Assembly: GCF_005146945.1 (NCBI RefSeq)
Contig: NZ_SWMS01000004.1
Location: 243,308 to 307,307 of the forward strand
Direction: 5' to 3'
From: Prauserella endophytica
Lineage (GTDB): Bacteria > Actinomycetota > Actinomycetes > Mycobacteriales > Pseudonocardiaceae
DNA length: 64,000 bases
In this document: positions 1 through 8,261 of the stretch, in pieces
Numbering within the stretch: the first letter of the stretch is position 1
Layout: every line of letters begins with the position of its first letter
Position numbers and translations under genes: made by a program
The notes under the pieces: generated by a model
What the model was told of the DNA's origin: nothing
Databases searched by the model: none
Seen by the model: the letters and a program-made list of their open reading frames with translations, nothing else

Positions 1-165
1 GTTGCCCGCTCGGGCCCGCGAGTTGCCCGCTCGGGCCCGCGAGTTGCCCGCTCGGGCCCGCGAGTTGCCCGCTCGGGCCCGCGAGTTGCCCGCTCGGGCC
101 CGCGAGTTGCCCGCTCGGGCCCGCGAGTTGCCCGCTCTGGACGCCGAGTTGTGCGTTCGAGACGG
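1..165. repeat. 21-bp tandem repeat array
   Basis: Six identical copies of a 21-base unit beginning GTTGCCCGCTCGGGCCC run from 1 to 126. A diverged copy follows at 127-147 and a more degenerate one at about 148-165. The array probably continues upstream of the window. All forward frames stay open because 21 is a multiple of 3, so an apparent coding region with a repeating 7-residue pattern is an artefact. A degenerate relative of the same unit lies at 628-690, on the other side of the next gene. No gene is seen from 1 to 200. Confidence 0.95.
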
Positions 166-189
166 TTTACGCCACGCGCGCACCGCCGC

Positions 190-195
190 TAGATT
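190..195 (+). promoter_or_regulatory. -10 box, leaderless start
   Basis: TAGATT ends 5 bases before the ATG at 201, and no ribosome binding site lies between. The spacing would place transcription initiation at or next to the start codon. No convincing -35 box is visible in the degenerate repeat upstream. Confidence 0.4.
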
Positions 196-200
196 GCGGC

Positions 201-623
201 ATGCGATTCGAGGTCGTACGGCGCATCGACGCGACGCCGGACGTGGTGTGGGCCGCGCTCGTGGACGTGGAGCGCTGGCCGGAGTGGACCGACTCGGTCA
301 CCTCGGTGCGACGGCTCGGAACCGGCCCGCTCCAGGTGGGCAGCGAGGCGCGCGTGAAGCAGCCGAGGCTCGCCGCGCAGGTCTGGCGGGTCACCGAGCT
401 GACCGAGCGCCGGAGCTTCACGTGGGAGGCGCGAGGTCCGGGGCTCACGACGATCGGCGGACACGTCCTGGCCGAGGACGCGAACGGAGCGGTGACGGCG
501 ACCCTTTCGCTGGAGCAGCGCGGCCCGCTCGCGCCGGTCCTCGGTTTCGTGCTCGGCGGCATGGTGCGCCGCTACGTGACCATGGAGGCCGACGGCCTCA
601 AGCGCGTATCCGAACGCCCCTGA
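201..623 (+). CDS. SRPBCC family protein (polyketide cyclase/dehydrase-like)
   Basis: A 140-residue protein with the START/SRPBCC helix-grip signature: the opening beta strand FEVVRRIDA, then PDVVWAALVDVERWPEWT, a pattern shared by Polyketide_cyc2-type proteins that bind small hydrophobic ligands in a central cavity. There is no signal peptide or membrane segment, so it is probably cytoplasmic. Ligand and role cannot be told from sequence; many relatives are annotated only as hypothetical. It stands alone between two blocks of 21-bp repeats. The start is the first ATG and looks leaderless. Confidence 0.85.
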   Translation: MRFEVVRRIDATPDVVWAALVDVERWPEWTDSVTSVRRLGTGPLQVGSEARVKQPRLAAQVWRVTELTERRSFTWEARGPGLTTIGGHVLAEDANGAVTATLSLEQRGPLAPVLGFVLGGMVRRYVTMEADGLKRVSERP

Positions 624-627
624 CCGC

Positions 628-690
628 GCGAGTCGTACGTTCCCGACGGCGAGTCGTGCGCTCAAGACCGCGAGTCGTGCACTCCGGGCG
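628..690. repeat. Degenerate 21-bp repeats (3 units)
   Basis: Three 21-base units at 628-648, 649-669 and 670-690 all begin GCGAGTCGT. They share the pattern GCGAGTYGYNCG with the array at the window start but differ from one another. The last unit ends exactly at the stop codon of the thioesterase gene on the opposite strand. Their place between the convergent ends of two genes suggests an intergenic element, not coding DNA. Confidence 0.85.
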
Positions 691-1128
691 TCAGCGAGCC
701 GCGAGGATCGCACACGTCGTGGTGGCGTGCGCGTACAGCTTCCCGTCGTCGACGCCCTCCAGCCGGGCCTCCGCGGTGCCGATGGTGCGTCCGACGTGCA
801 CCGCGGTGGCCGTCGCGCGCAGCGTGCCGGTCGCTGCCGTCGCCGGGCGCAGCAGGTTGACGTTCAGCTGCACGGTGGTGTAGGTCGTGCCCTCCGGCAG
901 TTTCGACATCACGGCGCACGCCAGCGCGGAGTCGAGCAGCGTCGCGAAGTAGCCGCCGTGCACCGTCCGGGCCGGGTTGTAGAGGTGCTCGCCCGTACCG
1001 CCCTCGAACACCGCCCAGCCGTCGCCGACGTCGACGAGCCGGAAGCCGAGAGTCTTGCCGATCCCCGCCGGTGGGAGGTCGCCGCGCAGCAGTGCGCGCA
1101 GGGTCTCCAGGCCGGTCATACGAGTCAC
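691..1128 (-). CDS. PaaI-family hotdog thioesterase
   Basis: A 145-residue single hotdog-fold protein of the PaaI / 4HBT thioesterase superfamily, predicted to hydrolyse acyl-CoA thioesters in the cytoplasm. The central motif NPARTVHGGYFATLLDSALA matches the family signature HGG..A.L.D.A, where the Gly-Gly turn and the acidic residue on the long helix shape the active site. Length is normal for the family. The start used is GTG at 1128; ATG at 1119 (three codons later) is equally possible. It converges on the SRPBCC gene. The acyl substrate is unknown. Confidence 0.85.
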   Translation of the reverse strand: MTRMTGLETLRALLRGDLPPAGIGKTLGFRLVDVGDGWAVFEGGTGEHLYNPARTVHGGYFATLLDSALACAVMSKLPEGTTYTTVQLNVNLLRPATAATGTLRATATAVHVGRTIGTAEARLEGVDDGKLYAHATTTCAILAAR

Positions 1129-1154
1129 CGTATTCCGCCCGTTCGGCGGGACAA

Positions 1155-1169
1155 GTACAAAATCCGTAC
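1155..1169. promoter_or_regulatory. Candidate HxlR operator GTAC-N7-GTAC
   Basis: GTAC at 1155-1158 and GTAC at 1166-1169 form a 4-base inverted repeat with a 7-base spacer. It ends 3 bases before the -10 box of the HxlR gene. HxlR-family regulators such as B. subtilis YodB bind short dyads with a 7-base spacer (TACT-N7-AGTA), so autoregulation is plausible. This is inference from position and form. Confidence 0.4.
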
Positions 1170-1172
1170 CCC

Positions 1173-1178
1173 TAGGCT
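1173..1178 (+). promoter_or_regulatory. -10 box, leaderless start
   Basis: TAGGCT ends 6 bases before the ATG at 1185, with no ribosome binding site between them, so the message is probably leaderless. The same hexamer stands before ligA. Confidence 0.45.
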
Positions 1179-1184
1179 CGGGCG

Positions 1185-1835
1185 ATGGGCGGTTACGGGC
1201 AGTTCTGCGCGGTCGCGAGGGCGCTGGAGATCCTTGGTGAGCGGTGGACGTTGCTGATCGTGCGGGAGCTCCTGCTCGGCGAACGACAATTCAACGACAT
1301 CCGGCGCGGCATCCCGCGCATCTCCAAGACGATGCTCTCGGCCAGGCTGAAAACGCTGGAGAAGCACGACATCGTGTACCGCGAGGACGGCGGCTACCGG
1401 CTCACCGACGCGGGCAAGGACCTCGCGGTCGTCGTGCGGGAGCTCGGCGGGTGGGCCATGCGCTGGAACCGCAGGGAACTCGGCCCCGACGACCTCGACG
1501 CGAGCGCGCTCGTGTGGGACATCCGGCGCCGCATCGTCCCGGAAGCCCTTCCACCGCAACGAACCGTGGTGCAGCTGCGCTTCCGCGAGCCGAAGCCCGC
1601 CGTGTTCTACCTGTACGTGCGCCGCCCAACGGTGACGCTGTGTCCCGACGACATCGGCCTTCCGGTCGCGCTCACGGTGGACGCCGACCTCGACGCGCTG
1701 ACCCGCTACTGGATCGGCGACCTCGGCTGGGCGCAGGTGGTGCGCTCGGGTGCGGTTGAGCTGACCGGGCCGAGCGTCCTGCGCCGGGCGTTCCCGACTT
1801 GGTTTTCCGGCTACGTCCTTCGCGACGCGTCCTGA
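1185..1835 (+). CDS. HxlR-family transcriptional regulator with extra C-terminal domain
   Basis: A 216-residue protein. Residues about 5-95 are a winged helix-turn-helix of the HxlR family: CAVARALEILGERWTLLIVR, then RQFNDIRRGIPRISKTMLS (recognition helix region) and the wing ending RLTDAGKDL. Typical HxlR proteins stop near 110-130 residues; this one continues about 100 residues, with an alpha/beta region that resembles the SCP2-like sterol-carrier domain found in some actinobacterial HxlR proteins. That tail may bind a ligand. It is divergent from the thioesterase gene at 691-1128, which is a plausible target. A GTAC dyad sits at the promoter. Confidence 0.85.
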   Translation: MGGYGQFCAVARALEILGERWTLLIVRELLLGERQFNDIRRGIPRISKTMLSARLKTLEKHDIVYREDGGYRLTDAGKDLAVVVRELGGWAMRWNRRELGPDDLDASALVWDIRRRIVPEALPPQRTVVQLRFREPKPAVFYLYVRRPTVTLCPDDIGLPVALTVDADLDALTRYWIGDLGWAQVVRSGAVELTGPSVLRRAFPTWFSGYVLRDAS

Positions 1836-1896
1836 ATTGTCGGTGGCTCCTGTTAGACATTTCGGGACGGAGAAGTCATGGGGGAAGGAGCCCGCG

Positions 1897-2280
1897 ATGG
1901 TCAAGGTCCTGGTCGCGACGTCGGAGACCCAGGGGCTGCGTGCCAGCGACTACCACTGGTGTGTCGAAGGAGAGCTGGTGTGGATCGCGCCGATCTGCGG
2001 CAAGGACAGGGAAGATCCGGACGGCGGCTGCGGTTGCGCGCGCGGTTTCGCCGGGCTCAGCTCGCACCGCGCCACCACCACGGCGATGGTGCGCACGCTG
2101 GCGCTGGACCGGGACGACTACGTCGAGGCGATCCGGTCCAGTTTGGACTCACAAGGCTACGACACGATGCTCTCGCCGGAGATCGCCGACGCGCTGCTGG
2201 AGCTGATCAGCGATCTGCCCGACGGCGCGGTGGTGGAGCACCGCGCCGAGTACGTGCAGGTCAGGGAGCGGGCGCCTTGA
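1897..2280 (+). CDS. Conserved actinobacterial protein of unknown function
   Basis: A 127-residue cytoplasmic protein. I recognise the opening MVKVLVATSETQG and the block DYHWCVEGELVW from conserved actinobacterial hypotheticals but know no function. A Gly/Cys cluster (GGCGCARGFAGLSSH, about residues 46-60), together with Cys in WCVEG and ICGK, could bind metal or form disulfides; this is a guess. The start at 1897 is preferred over an in-frame upstream start at 1837 because GGGGGAAGGAG lies 6 bases upstream and conservation begins there. Its last 20 bases overlap the end of the convergent PPOX-fold gene. Confidence 0.75.
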   Translation: MVKVLVATSETQGLRASDYHWCVEGELVWIAPICGKDREDPDGGCGCARGFAGLSSHRATTTAMVRTLALDRDDYVEAIRSSLDSQGYDTMLSPEIADALLELISDLPDGAVVEHRAEYVQVRERAP

Positions 2281-2839
2281 CCTGGTCCGTACCGGCGAGC
2301 GCCGGAAGGCCGTCGATGCTGTGCGTGTTCTTCTCGGCCCAGTAGGCGGTGAGGTCGTCGTCGGTGCGCCGCGCGTGCCTGCGCAGCAACAGATCCCGGT
2401 CGCCGGTGTACTCCATGAGCGGAACGGAGAAGCCGCACGAGTCGCTCACGCGCTCCACGGCCACGTCGATGATCGAGCGAGCGCCGTGTTCCTGCTCGGG
2501 CGCGAAGTGTGAGAGCAGCTCCGGGTACTCCGGGCTGCTCTGCGGCACGACGCGGCCGTGACCGTGCAGGCGCACGATGTTCGGCGGACCGCTGAACGCG
2601 CAGAACATCAGCACGACGCGGCCGTTCTCGCGCAGGTGGGCGATGGTCTCGGCGCCGCTGCCGGTGTAGTCGAGGTAGGCCACTCGGTGCTCGCCGAGCA
2701 CCGCGAACGTGCCGGCCATGCCCTTGGGCGACACGTTCACGTGCCCGTCCACCGACGTCGGCGCCGTCCCCACGAAGAACACGGGCTGGGCGAGAAGGAA
2801 CTCGCGGAGCCTGCCGTCGATGGCCTCGTGCACCTTCAT
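2261..2839 (-). CDS. Pyridoxamine 5'-phosphate oxidase family (FMN-binding split barrel) protein
   Basis: A 192-residue protein of the PPOX / FMN split-barrel superfamily. Typical features are the N-terminal strand FFVGTAPTSVDGHVNVSPKG, the segment VAYLDYTGSGAETIAHLREN, and MFCAFSGPPNIVRLHGHGRV, where flavin phosphate-binding residues usually lie. Proteins with this pattern bind FMN or F420 and reduce small molecules; the substrate cannot be told. It starts 4 bases downstream of the cobN stop on the same strand, so cobN-PPOX may be one transcript, yet nothing links it to corrinoid chemistry. Its 3' end overlaps the convergent gene by 20 bases. Confidence 0.85.
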   Translation of the reverse strand: MKVHEAIDGRLREFLLAQPVFFVGTAPTSVDGHVNVSPKGMAGTFAVLGEHRVAYLDYTGSGAETIAHLRENGRVVLMFCAFSGPPNIVRLHGHGRVVPQSSPEYPELLSHFAPEQEHGARSIIDVAVERVSDSCGFSVPLMEYTGDRDLLLRRHARRTDDDLTAYWAEKNTHSIDGLPALAGTDQVKAPAP

Positions 2840-2842
2840 CCG

Positions 2843-5800
2843 TCAGCTTCCTTCCAGATCCCCCTCGACTCGGAGGTACACCTCACGCATCTTTTCCAGC
2901 AGCTCCGGATCGGGCTGCTCCCACAGTCCGCGGTCCGCGGCCTCGTTCAGGCGCTCGATGATCCCGCGCAGCGCCCACGGGTTCGCCTGCGCCAGGAACT
3001 CCTGGTTCTCCTTGTCGAGGACGTAGGACTCCGAGAGCTTCTCGTACATCCAGTCGTCGACCACGCCTGCCGTGGCGTCGAAGCCGAACAGGTAGTCGAC
3101 GGTGGCGGCGAGCTCGAACGCGCCCTTGTAGCCGTGCCTGCGCATGGCCGCGAGCCAGCGTGGGTTCACCACGCGGGCGCGGAACACGCGCGCGGTCTCC
3201 TCGCCGAGCGAGCGCGTGCGCACGGCGTCCGGCGTGGTGCTGTCGCCGACGTACGACGCCGGCGCGGTACCCGTCAGCGCGCGGACGGTGGCGATCATGC
3301 CGCCGTGGTACTGGAAGTAGTCGTCGGAGTCGGCGATGTCGTGCTCGCGGGTGTCGGTGTTCTTGGCCGCCACCACGATGCGCTTGTACGAGCTCTCCAT
3401 GTCCTCGCGCGCGGGTGCGCCGTCGAGGTCGCGGCCGTAGGCGTAGCCGCCCCAGACGGCGTAGACCTCGGCGAGGTCGGAGTCGTCGCGCCAGTTGCCG
3501 GAGTCCATCAGTGGCAGCAGGCCCGCGCCGTAGGTGCCGGGTTTGGAGCCGAAGATGCGGGTGGTGGCGCGGCGTTCGTCGCCGTGCGCGGCGAGGTCGG
3601 CCCGCACGTGGGCGCGCACGAAGTTCTGCGCGTCGGGCTCGTCGAGCCCGGCGACGAGCCGGACTGCGTCGTCGAGCAGGTCGATCACATGCGGGAACGC
3701 GTCGCGGAAGAAGCCGCTGATGCGCACGGTCACGTCCACGCGCGGCCTGCCCAGCTCGGCGAGCGGGATCGGCTCGATGCCGGTGACGCGGCGCGACGCC
3801 TCGTCCCACACCGGCTGCACGCCGAGCAGCGCGAGCACCTCGGCGGCGTCGTCGCCGGACGTGCGCATCGCTGACGTGCCCCACACCGAGAGGCCCACCG
3901 AGCGCGGCCAGTCGCCCGTGTCCTCGCGGTAGCGGCGCAGCAGCGACTCCGCGAGCGCCTGCCCGGTCTCCCAGGCGAGCCTGCTCGGGATCGCCTTCGG
4001 GTCGACGGTGTAGAAGTTGCGGCCGGTCGGCAGGACGTTCACCAGCCCGCGCAGCGGCGACCCGCTCGGGCCCGCCGGGATGTAGCCGCCGTCGAGCGCG
4101 TGCAGTACCGCGTCGATCTCGCCGTCGGTGCCGGCGAGCCTCGGCACGACCTCCGTCGCGGCGAAGCGGAGCACGTCCGCGGCGGCGGGCGTCTCGGCGC
4201 ACACGGTGTCCACGGCGTCGACCGCCCAGCCGCGCACCTCCATGGCCTCCACGAGCGCGCGGGCGGTCTGTTCCACGGCGTCCACTTCGGACAGCGGCGC
4301 GTCCTCGGCGAGTCCGAGCGCGCTGCGCAGGCCAGGCACCGCGCCCCGCTTGCCGCCCCACATCTGCTGCGCCCGCAGCATCGCCAGGACGAGGTTCACG
4401 CGCGCCTCGCCCGTCGGCGCCTCGCCGAGGATGTGCAGGCCGTCGCGGATCTGCGCGTCCTTGACCTCGCACAGCCAGCCGTCGATGTGCAGCAGGAAGT
4501 CGTCGAACTCCGCGTCGTGCGGCCGTTCCTCCACGCCGAGGTCGTGGTCGAGTTTCGCGGCCTGGATGAGCGTCCAGATCTGCTGGCGGATCGCGGGCAG
4601 CTTCGCCGGGTCCATCGCCGCGATGTTGGCGTGCTCGTCGAGCAGCTGCTCCAGCCGCGCCATGTCGCCGTAGCTCTCGGCGCGTGCCATCGGCGGGATC
4701 AGATGGTCGACGATCGTGGCGTGGGCGCGGCGCTTGGCCTGCGCGCCCTCACCGGGGTCGTTGATGAGGAACGGGTAGATCAGCGGCAGGTTGCCCAGCA
4801 CGGCGTCTGGTGCGCACGACGCCGAGAGGCCGGCCGTCTTGCCCGGCAGCCATTCGAGCGAGCCGTGCTTGCCGAGGTGCACCACGGCGTGCGCGCCGAA
4901 CTCCTCCTCCAGCCAGCGGTATGCCGCGAGGTAATGGTGGCTCGGCGGCAGGTCCGGGTTGTGGTAGATCGCCACCGGGTTCTCGCCGAACCCGCGCGGC
5001 GGCTGGATCATCAGCAGCACGTTGCCGGCCTGCAGCGACGCGAGCACGATGTCCCCGTCGTCCACGTACAGCTCGCCCGGCGGCGGGCCCCAGTGCTCGG
5101 TCATGTCCGCGCGCAGCTCCTCCGGCAGCGCGTCGAACCACTCCCGGTACCGCGCGGCCGGCACGCGGATCGGGTTGCCCGCGAGCTGCTCCTCGGTGAG
5201 CCACTCCGGGTCCTGGCCGCCCGCGGCGATCAGCGCGTGGATGAGTGCGTCGCCGTCCGGCTGGTCAGTGCCGGTGGACACCACGCCGGGGAACGCGTCC
5301 TCCCCGAGGTCGTAGCCCTGCTCCCGCATCCGGCGCAACAGCTTCACGGCCGAGGCAGGGGTGTCCAGGCCCACGGCGTTGCCGACGCGCGAGTGCTTGG
5401 TCGGGTACGCCGAGAGCACCACGGCGATCCGGCGCTGCTCCGGCGGGGTGTGGCGCAGGCGCGCGTGCGCGAGCGCGATGCGGGCGACCCGCGACGCGCG
5501 CTCGGCATTGGGCACGTAGCGCGGCAGACCGTCGGCGTCGAGCTCCTTGAACGAGAACGGCACCGTGATGAGCCTGCCGTCGAACTCCGGCACGGCCATC
5601 TGGTTGCCCGCGTCCAGCGGGGAAAGGCCCTCGTCGTTGGCCTCCCACGCCTCGCGGTCGCTGGTGAGGCACAGCGCCTGCAACGTCGGCACGTCGAGCG
5701 CGGCCAGCTCTGCCACGTCCCACGACTCGTCGTCGCCGCCCGCCCCGGCCTCCGCGGGACGCGTCCCACCCGCGGCGAGCACCGTCACCAGCAGGGCGTC

Positions 5801-6406
5801 GGCCTTGCGCAGCTCGGCCATCATCTCCGGCTCGCGCGAGCGCAGCGACGCGCAGTAGATCGGCAGCGCCCGGCCGCCGGCGGCCTCGACCTGCTCGGCG
5901 AGCGCTTCGACGAACGCCGTGTTGCCGGCGAGGTGGTGGGCCCGGTAGTAGAGGATCGCCACCACGGGGCCGTCGTTCTCCGGGCGTTCCAGCACTCCCC
6001 ACGACGGCTGCTCGGCGGGCGGCTCGAAGCCCTCGCCGGAGAGCAGCAGCGTGTCGGAGAGGAAGCGGTGCAACTGCGTGAGGTTCGCGGGCCCGCCGTG
6101 GGCGAGGTAGGCGTGTGCCTCGGTCGCGATGCCCGCGGGAGTGGTCGACAGCGACATCAGCTCGGCGTCTGGCGTCTGCTCACCGCCGAGCACCACCACG
6201 TGGGCGCCGCTCTCGCGGACTGTGCGCAGCCCCTCTGCCCAGGTGCGCTCGGTGCCGAGGATGCGCACCACGACGATCGGCGCGCCGTCCAGCAGTGCGG
6301 GCAGTTCGGCGAGGTCGAGGCGTGCGGGGTTGGCGAGCCGGTAGTCGGCGCCGCTCGCTCGCGCGCTCAGCAGGTCGGTGTCCGACGTGGACAGCAGCAA
6401 GATCAC
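2843..6406 (-). CDS. cobN: Cobaltochelatase subunit CobN
   Basis: The large subunit of the aerobic cobaltochelatase, which inserts cobalt into hydrogenobyrinic acid a,c-diamide using ATP hydrolysed by its AAA partner. At 1187 residues it matches the family. Recognisable blocks are EEQLAGNPIRVPAARYREWF, the helix HLGKHGSLEWLPGK (a signature shared with magnesium chelatase H), and the C-terminal YVLDKENQEFLAQANPWALR. The start is GTG 6406: GAGGAGG lies 6 bases upstream and conservation begins with ILLLSTSDTDLL. An in-frame start at 6493 would add 29 unconserved residues. It is divergent from cobG. The partner subunits are probably supplied by the AAA/VWA protein at 17079-19055. No riboswitch is seen upstream. 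Confidence 0.97.
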   Translation of the reverse strand: MILLLSTSDTDLLSARASGADYRLANPARLDLAELPALLDGAPIVVVRILGTERTWAEGLRTVRESGAHVVVLGGEQTPDAELMSLSTTPAGIATEAHAYLAHGGPANLTQLHRFLSDTLLLSGEGFEPPAEQPSWGVLERPENDGPVVAILYYRAHHLAGNTAFVEALAEQVEAAGGRALPIYCASLRSREPEMMAELRKADALLVTVLAAGGTRPAEAGAGGDDESWDVAELAALDVPTLQALCLTSDREAWEANDEGLSPLDAGNQMAVPEFDGRLITVPFSFKELDADGLPRYVPNAERASRVARIALAHARLRHTPPEQRRIAVVLSAYPTKHSRVGNAVGLDTPASAVKLLRRMREQGYDLGEDAFPGVVSTGTDQPDGDALIHALIAAGGQDPEWLTEEQLAGNPIRVPAARYREWFDALPEELRADMTEHWGPPPGELYVDDGDIVLASLQAGNVLLMIQPPRGFGENPVAIYHNPDLPPSHHYLAAYRWLEEEFGAHAVVHLGKHGSLEWLPGKTAGLSASCAPDAVLGNLPLIYPFLINDPGEGAQAKRRAHATIVDHLIPPMARAESYGDMARLEQLLDEHANIAAMDPAKLPAIRQQIWTLIQAAKLDHDLGVEERPHDAEFDDFLLHIDGWLCEVKDAQIRDGLHILGEAPTGEARVNLVLAMLRAQQMWGGKRGAVPGLRSALGLAEDAPLSEVDAVEQTARALVEAMEVRGWAVDAVDTVCAETPAAADVLRFAATEVVPRLAGTDGEIDAVLHALDGGYIPAGPSGSPLRGLVNVLPTGRNFYTVDPKAIPSRLAWETGQALAESLLRRYREDTGDWPRSVGLSVWGTSAMRTSGDDAAEVLALLGVQPVWDEASRRVTGIEPIPLAELGRPRVDVTVRISGFFRDAFPHVIDLLDDAVRLVAGLDEPDAQNFVRAHVRADLAAHGDERRATTRIFGSKPGTYGAGLLPLMDSGNWRDDSDLAEVYAVWGGYAYGRDLDGAPAREDMESSYKRIVVAAKNTDTREHDIADSDDYFQYHGGMIATVRALTGTAPASYVGDSTTPDAVRTRSLGEETARVFRARVVNPRWLAAMRRHGYKGAFELAATVDYLFGFDATAGVVDDWMYEKLSESYVLDKENQEFLAQANPWALRGIIERLNEAADRGLWEQPDPELLEKMREVYLRVEGDLEGS

Positions 6407-6507
6407 AGGTGGCCTCCTCGAATTCCCACCCTGGAGTGCCTGAGGCGGCGGCGTCAAGGTGATCTCGAGCGAGACGCAGTGCACACCGGTCACGCCCCGG
6501 CACCTTT

Positions 6508-6513
6508 TACAGT
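6508..6513 (+). promoter_or_regulatory. -10 box of cobG, leaderless start
   Basis: TACAGT ends 6 bases before the GTG of cobG at 6520, without a ribosome binding site. It lies in the 113-base divergent region between cobN and cobG, which contains no recognisable cobalamin riboswitch. Confidence 0.45.
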
Positions 6514-6519
6514 GGGTCG

Positions 6520-7638
6520 GTGCCCGCCCCGACGAGACTCCGCGCCGACGCCTGTCCCGGTGTCTTCGCGACGCACGCCGCCGCCGACGGCACGCTCGCG
6601 CGGATCCGCCTGCCCGGCGGCGCGCTGAGCAGCGCGCAAGCGTTTGTCCTCGCCGAGGCCGCCGAGGAGCTGGGCGACGGGTCGGTACACCTCACGTCGA
6701 GGGCCAACCTGCAGCTGCGGGCGGTGCGCGACGCGGACGAGCTGGTCAGGCGGCTGTCGGAGGCCGGTCTGCTGCCCGCGCCGAGCCACGAGCGGGTGCG
6801 AAACATCCTCTCCTCGCCGCTGTCCGGTAGGCACGGCGGGCTCACCGATGTCCGGCCGCTGGTCACCGCGCTCGACCACGCCCTGTGTTCCGTCCCCGAG
6901 CTGGCCGGGCTGCCCGGCCGGTTCCTGTTCGCGCTCGACGACGGGCGCGGCGACGTGGCCGGTGAGGGCGCCGACGTGTGCTGGCAGGCGCTGCCCGGAG
7001 GGGAGGGCGCGTTGCTGCTCGACGGTGCGGACACCGGTGTGCGCGTAAGCGCACGCGAGGCCGTGCCGGTGCTGGTGGAGCTGGCGGAGGTGTTCGCCCG
7101 CGTGCGCGGCTCCGCGTGGCGGGTGCACGAGGTCGACCCGGGGCCTCTGGTGGACGCCGCGCTGCGCCGGGGCCGCCGGGTGCCTCCCGCCGCGCTGCCG
7201 CGCACCGGCCCGGTGCCGGTCGGGAGGCTCGCCGACGGCGTCGTCGTGGCGGCTCCGCGGTTCGGTGAGCTGCCTGCCGGAGCGCTGCGCCCGCTCGGTG
7301 ACCTCGTGGTCACGCCGTGGCGCACGCTCGTGCTGTCGCGGCCACCCGATGGGCTCGTCACCGACCCCGCCGACCCCGGCCTTGGCGTCAGCGCGTGCAT
7401 CGGACGGCCCGGCTGCGCCAAGTCCCGCGCCGATGTGCGCGCCGACGCCCGCGCCGTGCTGTCCGCGCTGACGCTGCCTTCCCCCGGGGTGCGCGCGCAC
7501 CTCTCCGGGTGCGAACGCCGCTGCGGCAAGCCTCGCGGCGCCCACCTCGACGTCGTCGCCACCGGCGAGGGCTACCTCGTCGACGGAACACCGGTCTCCA
7601 CTGCCCGGCTCGCGGAGGAAATGGAAGGACGCCAGTGA
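6520..7638 (+). CDS. cobG: Precorrin-3B synthase CobG
   Basis: A 372-residue sirohaem/4Fe-4S protein related to sulfite and nitrite reductases. CobG is the O2-dependent monooxygenase that hydroxylates precorrin-3A before ring contraction, so its presence marks the aerobic cobalamin route. N-terminal half: [20 protein letters not shown] and the conserved [13 protein letters not shown]-terminal half: the cluster cysteines in [14 protein letters not shown] and [16 protein letters not shown] (C-X5-C ... C-X3-C). It starts with GTG, apparently leaderless, and its TGA overlaps the cobH start by 4 bases (GTGA), so cobG-cobH-cobIJ are translationally coupled. Confidence 0.96.
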   Translation: MPAPTRLRADACPGVFATHAAADGTLARIRLPGGALSSAQAFVLAEAAEELGDGSVHLTSRANLQLRAVRDADELVRRLSEAGLLPAPSHERVRNILSSPLSGRHGGLTDVRPLVTALDHALCSVPELAGLPGRFLFALDDGRGDVAGEGADVCWQALPGGEGALLLDGADTGVRVSAREAVPVLVELAEVFARVRGSAWRVHEVDPGPLVDAALRRGRRVPPAALPRTGPVPVGRLADGVVVAAPRFGELPAGALRPLGDLVVTPWRTLVLSRPPDGLVTDPADPGLGVSACIGRPGCAKSRADVRADARAVLSALTLPSPGVRAHLSGCERRCGKPRGAHLDVVATGEGYLVDGTPVSTARLAEEMEGRQ

Positions 7639-8261
7639 TCAACTACATCCGGGACGGGGCGGAGATCTACCGCCACTCGTTCGCCACGATCCGTGACGAG
7701 GCGGATCTCGCGATCCTGCCCGACGACGTCGCCGGCGTCGCCGTGCGGATGATCCACTCGTGCGGGATGGTCGATCTCGTCGACGACCTCGCCTACACGC
7801 TTGAGGTCGTGGAGGCGGGAAGGGCCGCGCTCGAGGCGGGCGCGCCGATCCTGTGCGACGCGAACATGATCGCCAGCGGGGTCACGCGCAAACGGTTGCC
7901 CGCGAACAACGAGGTGCTGTGCACGCTCTCCGACGAGCGCGTGCCCGGCCTCGCCGAGCGCCTCGGCACCACTCGCTCCGCCGCCGCGCTTGAGCTGTGG
8001 CGCGACCGGCTGCCAGGCGCCGTCGTGGCGATCGGCAACGCCCCCACGGCGTTGTTCCGCCTGCTTGAGCTGCTGGAGGAGGGCGTCGGAGCCCCTGCCG
8101 CGATCATCGGCGTGCCCGTTGGCTTCGTCGGTGCCGTCGAGTCCAAGGAGCTGCTGATCGAGCGGGCACCGGCGCCGTACCTGGTGGTGCGCGGCCGTCG
8201 CGGCGGCAGCGCGCTCGCCGTCGGCGCAGTCAACGCGATCGCCTCGAAGGAGGAGGTGTGA
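7635..8261 (+). CDS. cobH: Precorrin-8X methylmutase CobH
   Basis: A 208-residue enzyme that moves the C11 methyl group to C12, turning precorrin-8X into hydrogenobyrinic acid. Family signatures: [30 protein letters not shown] (with the catalytic His) and [19 protein letters not shown], then the C-terminal [18 protein letters not shown]. The GTG start at 7635 overlaps the cobG stop; this start gives the normal family length and begins with the conserved [11 protein letters not shown]. The stop overlaps the cobIJ start in the same GTGA fashion. Confidence 0.97.
   Translation: MINYIRDGAEIYRHSFATIRDEADLAILPDDVAGVAVRMIHSCGMVDLVDDLAYTLEVVEAGRAALEAGAPILCDANMIASGVTRKRLPANNEVLCTLSDERVPGLAERLGTTRSAAALELWRDRLPGAVVAIGNAPTALFRLLELLEEGVGAPAAIIGVPVGFVGAVESKELLIERAPAPYLVVRGRRGGSALAVGAVNAIASKEEV

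Noticed and set aside
1-165. CRISPR array
   Set aside because: The 21-bp units are contiguous without spacers, and there are no cas genes.
2-883. Long frame starting with a repeated ARARELP pattern
   Set aside because: It arises from the 21-bp tandem repeat, then runs out of frame through the SRPBCC gene and antisense to the thioesterase gene.
6407-6519. Possible cobalamin riboswitch between cobN and cobG
   Set aside because: No GCCACTG box followed by AGTCAGA, on either strand.
4100-6628. 842-codon frame on the plus strand
   Set aside because: Antisense shadow of cobN caused by high GC; it lacks any domain pattern.
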